Shown here piece by piece: positions 55,997 through 64,000 of a stretch of 64,000 bases of DNA. Position 1 is the first letter of the stretch; each line of letters opens with the position of its first letter. The notes under the pieces are model-generated. The model searched no databases and was not told the DNA's origin. It saw only the letters and a list, made by a program, of their open reading frames with translations. The stretch is from Martelella sp. HB161492 (GTDB lineage Bacteria > Pseudomonadota > Alphaproteobacteria > Rhizobiales > Rhizobiaceae): assembly GCF_013184775.1 (NCBI RefSeq), contig NZ_JAATVV010000004.1, positions 62,001 to 126,000 of the forward strand, written 5' to 3'. A program made the translations under genes and the position numbers.

Positions 55997-56611
55997 ATGG
56001 AAGTCATTCTTCTTGAACGTATCGCCAAGCTCGGCCAGATGGGCCAGGTCGTGAAGGTTCGTGACGGCTACGCCCGTAACTACCTTCTGCCGGAAGGCAA
56101 GGCTCTGCGCGCCAATGCTGCCAACAAGGCCCGCTTCGAAGCAGAACGCACGGTTCTGGAAGCCCGCAACCTTGAGCGCCGCTCCGAGGCCCAGCAGGTT
56201 GCCGACGTTCTGGCCGGCAAGAGCTTCATCGCCGTTCGCGCTGCCGGCGAAACCGGCCAGCTTTACGGCTCGGTCGCCAGCCGCGACATCATCGAGATTC
56301 TGGCTGCTGCAGGCTTCACCGTTGCCCGCAACCAGGTCGTTCTGAACCAGCCGATCAAGACCATTGGTCTGCATCAGGTTGAGATCCACCTTCATGCCGA
56401 AGTCGAAATCGCGATCGAACTGAACGTCGCCCGTTCGGCTGAAGAAGCCGAGCGTCAGTCCAAGGGCGAAGACCTCACCTCTGCTGAGGCCATCTACGGC
56501 GTTGACGAAGATGCCCTGCGTCCGGAAGACTTCTTCAACCCCGACGCCGATTTCGACGCCGACGAGGAAGAAGAAGCACCGGCCGAAGACGAGGCTGAAA
56601 AGTCCGAATAA
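55997..56611 (+). CDS. rplI: 50S ribosomal protein L9
   Basis: A 204-aa L9. The N-terminal rRNA-binding domain is typical ([21 protein letters not shown], then [13 protein letters not shown]), followed by the linking helix and C-terminal domain. It has an extra acidic tail of about 40 residues ([20 protein letters not shown]), common in rhizobial L9. AAGGA precedes the ATG. Ends with a strong terminator. Confidence 0.97.
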   Translation: MEVILLERIAKLGQMGQVVKVRDGYARNYLLPEGKALRANAANKARFEAERTVLEARNLERRSEAQQVADVLAGKSFIAVRAAGETGQLYGSVASRDIIEILAAAGFTVARNQVVLNQPIKTIGLHQVEIHLHAEVEIAIELNVARSAEEAERQSKGEDLTSAEAIYGVDEDALRPEDFFNPDADFDADEEEEAPAEDEAEKSE

Positions 56612-56633
56612 TTCCGGATCCCATCCGGTTTGC

Positions 56634-56667
56634 AAACGCCCGGCCTTAGCGCCGGGCGTTTTTGTTT
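56634..56667 (+). terminator. Intrinsic terminator after rplI
   Basis: AAACGCCCGGC (56634-56644) and GCCGGGCGTTT (56651-56661) form an 11-bp stem with a 6-base loop followed by TTGTTT. It closes the ribosomal operon. Confidence 0.92.
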
Positions 56668-56875
56668 CCCGCGCGGCCAGCCATCGTCATAAAATGGATC
56701 CAGCGTTTGCGATTCGCCCGTTGCACCCTGTCTGATGAGAGCAGCGGCTGTGAACAACGGTGGAAAATACGCAAAGCTCATCACTTGTTATTGTTTCACG
56801 GTGAGCCGGCATGTCATTGCCACGCGCGATGCGTTATCCTCTGTCTCAGACCCCAAGCCTGAAGAGATCGAACCT

Positions 56876-58372
56876 ATGAACGAAATTGCGCCGACCTTCT
56901 CTCTGGCCAGCAACCAGGCAGCCAAGCCGCGCGAAGCGCCCAACAATCTGGAGGCCGAACAGGCACTGCTGGGCGCCATACTCGTCAATAACAGCGCTTT
57001 TTACCGTGTGTCCGACTTTCTCAAGCCGGAGCATTTCTACGAACCGCTGCACCGCAAGATTTATGAGCTCGCCGGTGACACGATCCGTATGGACAAGGTC
57101 GCCAATACGATCACGCTCAAGACCCATCTGCCGAGCGAGCTGAAGGTCGGGGATCTGACCGTTGCGCAATATCTCGCCCGCCTTGCAGCTGAAGCCGTCA
57201 CGATCATCAATGCCGAGGATTACGGTCGGACGATCTACGATCTGGCGCTGCGCCGCTCTCTGATCAATATCGGCGAGGAAATCGTCAACACGGCCTATGA
57301 TTCGCCGATCGATCTGCCGCCGGTGCGCCAGATCGAGGATACCGAGCGCAGGCTTTTCGCGCTCGCCGAGACCGGACGCTATGAGGGCGGATTCCAGAGT
57401 TTTGGCGACGCCATGACCACCGCCATCGAGATGGCCGCCAAGGCCTTTGAAAATGACGGCCATCTTTCAGGCGTTTCGACCGGACTGATGACACTTGACG
57501 CCAAGATGGGCGGGCTGCAGCGCTCTGACCTTATCATCCTTGCCGGACGTCCCGGCATGGGCAAGACCTCGCTCGCCACCAATATTGCCTGGAATGTCGC
57601 CTCCTCCTATGAGCCGGAAGTGCTGGCGGATGGCACGATCGAGGCAAAACAGGGCGGCGTCGTCGGCTTCTACTCGCTGGAAATGTCCGGCGAGCAGCTC
57701 GCCACCCGTATCATTTCCGAGCAGACTGAAGTCTCCTCCTCGAAGATCCGCCGCGGTGACATTACCGAGGCCGATTTCGACAAGCTGACCGCCTGCGCCC
57801 AGACCATGCAGAAGACCCCGCTCTATATCGACCAGACCGGTGGCATCTCGATCGCGCAGATGTCGGCGCGCGCCAGGCGCCTGAAGCGGCAGCGCGGGCT
57901 CGACCTTCTGGTGGTCGACTACGTTCAGCTGATGACCGGTTCGAAGAAGGCCGGTGACAACCGCGTGCAGGAAGTGACCGAGATCACCACCGGCCTGAAG
58001 GCGCTGGCCAAGGAACTCAATGTTCCGATCATTGCCCTGTCACAGCTTTCCCGACAGGTGGAAAACCGCGACGACAAGCGGCCGCAGCTCTCCGACCTTC
58101 GTGAATCGGGCTCGATCGAGCAGGACGCTGACGTGGTGCTGTTCGTGTTCCGTGAGGAATATTACGTACAGAGCCAGGAACCGCGCGATCCCGACGATCC
58201 GAAATATGACGAGTGGAAGATGAAGATGGAAAAGGTGCGCGGCACTGCCGACGTCATCATTGCCAAGCAGCGCCACGGACCGACAGGAACGGTCAATCTT
58301 GCCTTCCAGGCCGCCTATACGCGCTTTGCCGATCTTGCGGATTCCTCCTTTACCGCATACGAAGAACAATAG
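56876..58372 (+). CDS. dnaB: Replicative DNA helicase DnaB
   Basis: The 498-aa hexameric helicase unwinds DNA at the fork. The N-terminal domain has NNLEAEQALLGAILVNNSAF and the RecA-like domain has Walker A GRPGMGKTSLA, Walker B LLVVDYVQLMTG and SQLSRQVENRDDKRPQLSDL. A loop of about 18 residues after Walker A (SSYEPEVLADGTIEAKQGG) is typical of alphaproteobacteria. No sign of an intein. The ATG at 56876 is chosen; the frame is open upstream without homology. Confidence 0.96.
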   Translation: MNEIAPTFSLASNQAAKPREAPNNLEAEQALLGAILVNNSAFYRVSDFLKPEHFYEPLHRKIYELAGDTIRMDKVANTITLKTHLPSELKVGDLTVAQYLARLAAEAVTIINAEDYGRTIYDLALRRSLINIGEEIVNTAYDSPIDLPPVRQIEDTERRLFALAETGRYEGGFQSFGDAMTTAIEMAAKAFENDGHLSGVSTGLMTLDAKMGGLQRSDLIILAGRPGMGKTSLATNIAWNVASSYEPEVLADGTIEAKQGGVVGFYSLEMSGEQLATRIISEQTEVSSSKIRRGDITEADFDKLTACAQTMQKTPLYIDQTGGISIAQMSARARRLKRQRGLDLLVVDYVQLMTGSKKAGDNRVQEVTEITTGLKALAKELNVPIIALSQLSRQVENRDDKRPQLSDLRESGSIEQDADVVLFVFREEYYVQSQEPRDPDDPKYDEWKMKMEKVRGTADVIIAKQRHGPTGTVNLAFQAAYTRFADLADSSFTAYEEQ

Positions 58373-58432
58373 GGTGCGATTTCGGCGGAATACGCTAAGA
58401 TTGACCTGAAAGGTGCAACAAACGGCGGTTCC

Positions 58433-59608
58433 ATGACTGATATTTCGAATATTCAAGACGATCTCGAAGAAGAAATCGACGCCTTCGAAGCCGCACCAGC
58501 GCGGCTGACCGTCGATCTCGGTGCAATTGTCGATAACTGGAAGACCATGCGCGCGCTGTCCGGCAGCGCCCGCACGGCCGCCGTATTGAAGGCGGACGCC
58601 TATGGCCTTGGTGTCGAGGATGTCGGCGCCGCGCTTTATGAGGCAGGCGCGCGCGATTTCTTCGTTGCCGTGCCGGAAGAAGGCGCGACATTGCGCAACT
58701 ATGCGCCGGAGGCCCGGATCTTCGTGCTGTCGGGCATGTGGCCGGGGTCCGAGCATTTCTTCTTCGAAGCCGAGCTGGTGCCGGTGCTGATCAGCGCCGA
58801 ACAGATCGCCTTTTTCATGGGCGCCATTGCCGAGTTCGGCGAACTGCCCTGCGCACTTCAGATCGATACCGGTTTCAACCGCCTCGGCCTTTCGGTCGAG
58901 GAAGCCATCGAGCTTGCCGAAGACACCTCCCGCCCCGCAAGCTTCGCCCCGGTGCTGATCCTGTCGCATCTGGCCTGCGGCGATGATGCTGACCACCCGA
59001 TGAACCGCCAGCAACTGGAGGCTTTCCGCATCGTGAGAGCAGCCTTCGATGGCATTGAGGCAAGCCTGTCGGCTTCTGCCGGCATTTTTCTCGGGTCTGA
59101 ATATCATTTTGAACTGACCCGGCCGGGCATTGCGCTTTATGGCGGCGATTCGGCACCCGGAACGTCAGCAAAGCTCAAGAATGTCGTCACGGCGGAGGCC
59201 CGCATCCTGCAGATCCGCGAAGCCAGGGCTGGCACGACGGTCAGCTATGGCTGCACCCTGACGCTTGACCGCGACAGCCGCCTGGCCATCGTTTCGGCCG
59301 GCTATGCCGATGGCTTCCACAGGGCGCAATCGGGCTCCGGCGTGCCGCTGCGCGACAGCGGCAGGCCCGGTGGCCATGGCTTCATCGCCGGATACAAGGT
59401 CCCCGTCGCCGGCCGCATCACCATGGATCTGACGATATTCGATGTCACCGATGTTCCCGAAAACGCGCTACGCGCCGGCGACTATATCGAACTGATCGGA
59501 CCGCATGTTCCGGTGGATGTCGCGGCAGAGGCTGCCGGCACGATCGGCTATGAATTGCTGACGGCTCTTGGCTTGCGCTACCAGCGGCGCTATATCCAGC
59601 CGACCTGA
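58433..59608 (+). CDS. alr: Alanine racemase
   Basis: PLP enzyme that makes D-alanine for peptidoglycan. The 391-aa protein has the PLP-binding Lys in AAVLKADAYGLG, and the catalytic Tyr of the second subunit in SYGCTLTLDRDSRLAIVSAG. A 20-residue acidic N-terminal extension (DDLEEEIDAFEA) is present. Between dnaB and radA, an order conserved in rhizobia. Confidence 0.95.
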   Translation: MTDISNIQDDLEEEIDAFEAAPARLTVDLGAIVDNWKTMRALSGSARTAAVLKADAYGLGVEDVGAALYEAGARDFFVAVPEEGATLRNYAPEARIFVLSGMWPGSEHFFFEAELVPVLISAEQIAFFMGAIAEFGELPCALQIDTGFNRLGLSVEEAIELAEDTSRPASFAPVLILSHLACGDDADHPMNRQQLEAFRIVRAAFDGIEASLSASAGIFLGSEYHFELTRPGIALYGGDSAPGTSAKLKNVVTAEARILQIREARAGTTVSYGCTLTLDRDSRLAIVSAGYADGFHRAQSGSGVPLRDSGRPGGHGFIAGYKVPVAGRITMDLTIFDVTDVPENALRAGDYIELIGPHVPVDVAAEAAGTIGYELLTALGLRYQRRYIQPT

Positions 59609-59629
59609 TTTCAAGACAAAGCGATCTTC

Positions 59630-61036
59630 TTGGCCAAAACGAAAACCCAGTTCATCTGTCAGAGTTGCGGCGCGGTCCACCCAAGATGGGCCGGACGCTG
59701 TGATGCCTGCGGTGCCTGGAACACGATCATCGAGGATAATCCGACCGCCGGCATTGGCGGCGGTCCGGTGCAGCGTGCACCGCGCAAGGGCAATCCGGTC
59801 GCGCTGGTTGCGCTTGATGGTGAAAGCGAGGAAGCGCCGCGCATCTCAAGCCGCATTGCCGAACTGGACCGGGTGACCGGTGGCGGCTTTGTGCGCGGTT
59901 CGGCCGTGCTTGTCGGCGGTGATCCCGGCATCGGCAAATCGACGCTTCTGATGCAGGCTGCGGCAGCGCTCGCGCGGCAGGGCAACCGGGTCATCTATGT
60001 TTCGGGCGAAGAGGCGATTGCCCAGGTCCGCCTGCGCGCCAAGCGCCTCGGCGCCGCCGATACGCAGGTGCTGCTGGCGGCTGAAACCAATGTCGAAGAT
60101 ATTCTGGCAACGCTTTCGCATGGCGCCCGCCCCGATCTCGTCATCATCGATTCGATCCAGACCCTGTGGAGCGACCTTGCCGACAGCGCACCGGGAACGG
60201 TGACGCAGGTACGCACCGGTGTCCAGGCGATGATCCGTTTCGCCAAGCAGACGGGTGCCGCCATGGTGCTGGTCGGCCATGTCACCAAGGAAGGCCAGAT
60301 CGCCGGCCCCCGCGTGGTCGAACACATGGTCGATGCGGTGCTCTATTTCGAGGGAGAACGCGGTCATCATTATCGTATTCTGCGGACCGTGAAGAACCGC
60401 TTCGGCGCCACCGATGAGATCGGTGTGTTCGAAATGGGCGATTCGGGTCTCAGACAGGTCGCAAATCCGTCCGAGCTTTTCCTTGGTGAGCGCAACGAAA
60501 AGGCGCCGGGTGCCGCCGTGTTCGCCGGCATCGAGGGCACAAGGCCGGTTCTGGTCGAGGTGCAGGCGCTGGTCGCTCCCACCTCGCTCGGCACGCCGCG
60601 GCGCGCCGTCGTCGGCTGGGATTCAGCCCGTCTTTCCATGGTGCTTGCGGTGCTGGAAGCCCATTGCGGGGTCAGGCTCGGCAATCACGATGTCTACCTC
60701 AACATCGCAGGCGGCTACCGCATCAGCGAACCGGCCGCCGATGTCGCGGTCGCAGCCGCGCTGATTTCGTCGCTCGCCGGGCTTGCCCTGCCGGTGGATT
60801 GCGTCTATTTCGGCGAGATCAGCCTTTCGGGTGCGGTGCGTCCCGTTGCCCATGCATTGCAGCGCCTTAGAGAAGCCGAAAAGCTCGGTTTTGGCAGGGC
60901 CTTTCTTCCCGCAGGTTCAGCGGAGATTGGCAAGCGCAGCAGCGCCGGCCTGAACGAGCTGAGCGGACTGCCCGATTTGGTGGCGGCCATTGCGGGTTCC
61001 AAGCCGTCGTCGCAAGAAGGCCATGGCGCGGACTGA
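59630..61036 (+). CDS. radA: DNA repair protein RadA
   Basis: RadA (Sms) aids branch migration in recombination. The 468-aa protein has the zinc finger CQSCGAVHPRWAGRCDACGAW, Walker A GGDPGIGKSTLLMQ, the RadA motif KNRFGATDEIGVF and a Lon-protease-like C-terminal domain. The start is TTG at 59630 (MAKTKTQF); no ATG is available before the zinc finger. Confidence 0.95.
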   Translation: MAKTKTQFICQSCGAVHPRWAGRCDACGAWNTIIEDNPTAGIGGGPVQRAPRKGNPVALVALDGESEEAPRISSRIAELDRVTGGGFVRGSAVLVGGDPGIGKSTLLMQAAAALARQGNRVIYVSGEEAIAQVRLRAKRLGAADTQVLLAAETNVEDILATLSHGARPDLVIIDSIQTLWSDLADSAPGTVTQVRTGVQAMIRFAKQTGAAMVLVGHVTKEGQIAGPRVVEHMVDAVLYFEGERGHHYRILRTVKNRFGATDEIGVFEMGDSGLRQVANPSELFLGERNEKAPGAAVFAGIEGTRPVLVEVQALVAPTSLGTPRRAVVGWDSARLSMVLAVLEAHCGVRLGNHDVYLNIAGGYRISEPAADVAVAAALISSLAGLALPVDCVYFGEISLSGAVRPVAHALQRLREAEKLGFGRAFLPAGSAEIGKRSSAGLNELSGLPDLVAAIAGSKPSSQEGHGAD

Positions 61037-61129
61037 AATGATTTGGCGCGTCTTGACCCCGGACCGGCTCCCCCGGCAGGACAACAGCGCTTTGGCCCAA
61101 GCTATCTGGAGCAATGGAAACCGATTGCT

Positions 61130-61699
61130 ATGTTCGACCTGATCGTTATCGGCGTTTTGCTGTTTTCCGCTCTTCTCGCCATGGTGCGCGGGTTTTCGCG
61201 GGAAATTCTCTCGATTGCCGCATGGGCCATTTCTGCGGCAGCGGGCTATTTTCTCTATCCGATGCTGCAACCCGCTGTTTCCGGCTTCCTGTCCGATTCG
61301 CGCCTTGCCATCGCCGCGTCTTTCGCCATCATCTTTCTTGTCGTTCTGATCATCGTGTCCTTCGCGACGACGCGACTGGCCGATTACATCATCGACAGCC
61401 GTGTTGGCGCGCTCGATCGCTCGCTCGGCTTTGTCTTCGGCCTGCTGCGCGGCCTTCTGATCCTGGTCGTGGCTGTCGCATTCTGGAACTGGCTCGTTGG
61501 CGACGCGCAATCGCCCGACTGGGTGCGCAATGCCAAGTCCAAGCCGGTGCTGGATGCACTGGCCTCCAAGCTGGAGGCCATGCTGCCCGGCGGCAGCAAT
61601 CCTGCCACGCAGAGCCAGACATCGGCGAAAACAATTCTCTTTGCCGCCACCGACACGCATTTCTTTGCCGTTCCGCAAAATTTGATACGCGAACTATGA
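61130..61699 (+). CDS. cvpA: CvpA-family membrane protein
   Basis: A 189-aa inner-membrane protein with four helices (MFDLIVIGVLLFSALLAMVR first). RGFSREILSIAAWAISAAAG is the CvpA signature. It is linked to colicin V production in E. coli and to envelope homeostasis, and lies directly before purF in many proteobacteria, as here. The frame opens at 61043, but homology begins at the ATG at 61130. Confidence 0.92.
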   Translation: MFDLIVIGVLLFSALLAMVRGFSREILSIAAWAISAAAGYFLYPMLQPAVSGFLSDSRLAIAASFAIIFLVVLIIVSFATTRLADYIIDSRVGALDRSLGFVFGLLRGLLILVVAVAFWNWLVGDAQSPDWVRNAKSKPVLDALASKLEAMLPGGSNPATQSQTSAKTILFAATDTHFFAVPQNLIREL

Positions 61700-61760
61700 G
61701 GCAAAATCGCTAAAACACGCTATATAGAGCCCTGCCCTTACCCTGACGCCGGATCGAGAC

Positions 61761-63251
61761 ATGAACAGCAGACTGCAGATTGAAGACGATTTCAGTATCG
61801 ATGATGACACGCTTCACGAAGAGTGCGGCGTGTTTGGCATTCTGGGGCACAGTGATGCCGCGGCACTGACTGCCCTTGGCCTGCACGCTTTGCAGCACCG
61901 TGGACAGGAAGCAGCCGGTATCGTTTCCTATGACGGCCAGCAGTTCCGCTCCGAGCGCCATATGGGGCTGGTCGGCGATCACTATACCGATCCAGCCATG
62001 CTCGCCAATCTGCCGGGCGCCATGGCCATGGGCCACGTGCGCTACTCCACCACCGGCGGCACGATCCTGCGGAACGTCCAGCCGCTGTTTGCAGAGCTGG
62101 AAGTCGGCGGCATTGCGATTGCCCATAACGGCAATTTCACCAATGGCCTGACCATGCGCCGCCGCCTGATCGCCGATGGTGCCATCTGCCAGTCGACATC
62201 GGATACCGAAGTGGTGCTGCATCTGATTGCCCGCTCGCGCGCCAAAACCTCGTCGGACCGTTTCATCGACGCCATCAGCCAGATGGAAGGCGGCTATTCG
62301 ATGATCGCCATGACCCGCACCAAGCTGATCGCCGCCCGTGATCCGAACGGCATTCGCCCGCTGGTGATGGGCGAGCTCGACGGCAAGCCGATCTTCTGCT
62401 CGGAAACCTGCGCACTCGACATCATCGGCGCGAAATTTGTCCGCGACGTTGAAAATGGCGAAGTGATCATCTGCGAAATCCAGCCCGATGGCTCGATCAC
62501 CACGGACGCACGCAAGCCGGAAAATCCGACGCCCGAGCGTCTCTGTCTGTTCGAATATGTCTATTTTGCCCGTCCGGATTCGATCGTTGGCGGCCGCAAT
62601 GTCTATCAGACGCGCAAGAATATGGGCTTCAACCTCGCCAAGGAGGCGCCGGTTGACGCTGATGTCGTCGTTCCGGTGCCCGATGGCGGCACGCCGGCAG
62701 CCATCGGCTACGCCCAGGAAAGCGGCATTCCCTTCGAGCTCGGCATTATCCGAAACCACTATGTCGGCAGAACCTTCATCGAGCCGACCCAGCAGATCCG
62801 CGCCTTCGGCGTGAAGCTGAAACATTCGGCCAACCGGGCCGTCATCGAGGGCAAGCGTGTTGTGTTGGTTGACGATTCGATCGTGCGCGGCACCACCTCC
62901 GTCAAGATCGTGCAGATGCTGCGTGATGCCGGCGCCCGCGAGGTGCATATCCGCGTTGCAAGCCCGATGATCTTCTTCCCGGATTTCTACGGCATCGATA
63001 CGCCCGACCGCGACAAGCTTTTGGCCAACAACCACGCAACGCTTGACGATATGAGCCGCTATATCGGTACCGATTCACTCGCTTTCCTGTCGATTGACGG
63101 CCTCTACCGGGCCGTCGGCGGCAAGTCGCGCGATCCGGCAGCGCCCCAGTTCACCGACCATCAGTTCACGGGTGACTATCCGACCCGCCTGCTCGACAAG
63201 GAACACGAAAGCGAGTTCCGCAAGGTTGAACTCCTGGCCGGAAACGGCTGA
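61761..63251 (+). CDS. purF: Amidophosphoribosyltransferase
   Basis: First step of purine synthesis: PRPP plus glutamine to phosphoribosylamine. A 21-residue propeptide precedes catalytic Cys22 in EECGVFGILGH, so the protein is likely cleaved to expose it. The N-terminal glutaminase domain has GHVRYSTTGGT, and the C-terminal PRTase domain has VVLVDDSIVRGTTS. Length 496 aa. Its stop codon overlaps the start of the next gene by one base. Confidence 0.97.
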   Translation: MNSRLQIEDDFSIDDDTLHEECGVFGILGHSDAAALTALGLHALQHRGQEAAGIVSYDGQQFRSERHMGLVGDHYTDPAMLANLPGAMAMGHVRYSTTGGTILRNVQPLFAELEVGGIAIAHNGNFTNGLTMRRRLIADGAICQSTSDTEVVLHLIARSRAKTSSDRFIDAISQMEGGYSMIAMTRTKLIAARDPNGIRPLVMGELDGKPIFCSETCALDIIGAKFVRDVENGEVIICEIQPDGSITTDARKPENPTPERLCLFEYVYFARPDSIVGGRNVYQTRKNMGFNLAKEAPVDADVVVPVPDGGTPAAIGYAQESGIPFELGIIRNHYVGRTFIEPTQQIRAFGVKLKHSANRAVIEGKRVVLVDDSIVRGTTSVKIVQMLRDAGAREVHIRVASPMIFFPDFYGIDTPDRDKLLANNHATLDDMSRYIGTDSLAFLSIDGLYRAVGGKSRDPAAPQFTDHQFTGDYPTRLLDKEHESEFRKVELLAGNG

Positions 63252-64000
63252 TGGCAGGCAGTGACGAGAAGCCGCTTGCAGGGCGTCTGGCGCTGGTGAC
63301 CGGTGCCTCGCGCGGCATCGGCTATTTCACCGCTCTGGCGCTTGCCCGGGCGGGTGCCCATGTGATTGCCACGGCGCGCACGGTCGGCGGCCTGGAAGAG
63401 CTTGATGACGCGATCAAGGCAGAGGGACTGGGATCGGCAACGCTGGTTCCCTTCGACCTCGCTGACATGGAAGCCATAGACCGCCTCGGCGGCTCTATCT
63501 TCGAGCGCTGGGGCAAGCTGGACATTCTGATTGCCAATGCCGGCATCCTCGGGACCGTCTCGCCGCTGGCCCACACCGAAGCAAAGGTCTTCGAACAGGT
63601 GATGGCGATCAATGTCACGGCGACCTGGCGGCTGATCCGCTCCACGGAACCGCTGCTGATCAGATCCGATGCGCCGCGTGCCGTTCTGCTCTCCTCCGGC
63701 GCTGCCCATAGCTGCAACCCGTTCTGGGGGCCCTATGCCGCATCGAAAGCCGCCGTGGAAGCCATGGCCCGGTGCTGGGCCGGAGAAACCGCACATCACG
63801 GACTGAAGGTGACCAGCTTCAATCCCGGCCGCACGCGCACTGCCATGCGGGCGCTGGCCGCCCCCGGCGAAGACCCGATGACACTGCCGCACCCTTCCGA
63901 GGTTGCAGCCAGCATCGTCCCCCTCGTCCTGCCAGGCTTCACCGAGACAGGAAAGCTCTATGCCTTCCGGGAAGCGCGGCTGCTGGATTACCGCATGCCG
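63251..64000 (+). CDS. Short-chain dehydrogenase/reductase (cut by window end)
   Basis: At least 250 residues of a classical SDR, still open at the end of the window. It has the nucleotide-binding TGASRGIGYFTALALA, NAGILGTVSPL, a Ser in LLSSGAAHS and the catalytic YAASKAAVEAMA. It is coupled to purF (TGATG), an arrangement found in rhizobia. Substrate unknown. Confidence 0.93.
   Translation, partial: MAGSDEKPLAGRLALVTGASRGIGYFTALALARAGAHVIATARTVGGLEELDDAIKAEGLGSATLVPFDLADMEAIDRLGGSIFERWGKLDILIANAGILGTVSPLAHTEAKVFEQVMAINVTATWRLIRSTEPLLIRSDAPRAVLLSSGAAHSCNPFWGPYAASKAAVEAMARCWAGETAHHGLKVTSFNPGRTRTAMRALAAPGEDPMTLPHPSEVAASIVPLVLPGFTETGKLYAFREARLLDYRMP

Overview
The window is a chromosomal stretch of an alphaproteobacterium, almost certainly order Hyphomicrobiales (Rhizobiales) and close to the Rhizobiaceae. 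This rests on gene order (lptF-lptG-lptD-surA-pdxA-rsmA; fabD-fabG-acpP-fabF-mltG-yicC-gmk; rpsF-rpsR-DUF2232-rplI-dnaB-alr-radA-cvpA-purF), on GC-rich codon use, and on a dispersed palindromic repeat of the type found in rhizobial genomes. The genus cannot be fixed from sequence alone. No insertion sequence, prophage, CRISPR array or rRNA was seen; there is one tRNA (Asn).

Layout. 1-5.9 kb: a redox module on the minus strand (DUF2271 secreted protein, PepSY/flavodoxin-reductase membrane protein, ApbE flavin transferase) with a divergent OmpR-type two-component system. The DUF2271 protein carries an ApbE-type flavinylation motif. 5.9-8.2 kb: membrane-bound GGDEF-EAL protein. 8.4-13.3 kb: tripartite EmrAB-TolC-like efflux operon and a divergent TetR repressor sharing a 26-bp palindrome. 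13.4-14.1 kb: tRNA-Asn and a GNAT acetyltransferase. 14.1-23.6 kb: a cell-wall recycling locus: divergent murR, then murQ, a complete oligopeptide-type ABC importer, an AmpH/YfeW-like serine hydrolase and anmK. 23.7-24.5 kb: a stand-alone relative of the MARTX cysteine protease domain (peptidase C80) behind an AT-rich promoter region. 24.6-28.3 kb: metH with a perfect 20-bp operator-like palindrome. 28.7-37.1 kb: mixed genes (AGE-family epimerase, TetR-YciI pair, decayed tag gene, argC, LigB-type dioxygenase, ctaA, DUF2842, small HTH protein, holC, PAP2 phosphatase).

37.1-44.7 kb: LPS export and outer-membrane assembly (lptF, lptG, lptD, surA) running into pdxA and rsmA. 44.8-51.5 kb: gmk, yicC, mltG and the fatty-acid cluster fabF, acpP, fabG, fabD, all minus strand. 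51.7-53.9 kb: Tas-like aldo-keto reductase and a CaCA-type cation exchanger separated by a large hairpin. 54.1-64 kb: ribosomal proteins S6, S18 and L9, replicative helicase, alanine racemase, RadA, CvpA, PurF and a short-chain dehydrogenase that runs off the window end.

How the genes fit together. The MurR-MurQ-ABC-hydrolase-AnmK block looks like a regulon that imports and recycles murein fragments, equivalent to E. coli murR-murQ-murP-yfeW but with an ABC importer in place of the PTS. The first block looks like a regulated extracytoplasmic electron-transfer unit. The most novel items are the flavinylated DUF2271 module, the ABC-linked muropeptide operon and the small C80 protease. A repeat element whose terminal inverted repeats supply the stop codons of both convergent genes rsmA and gmk is also notable.
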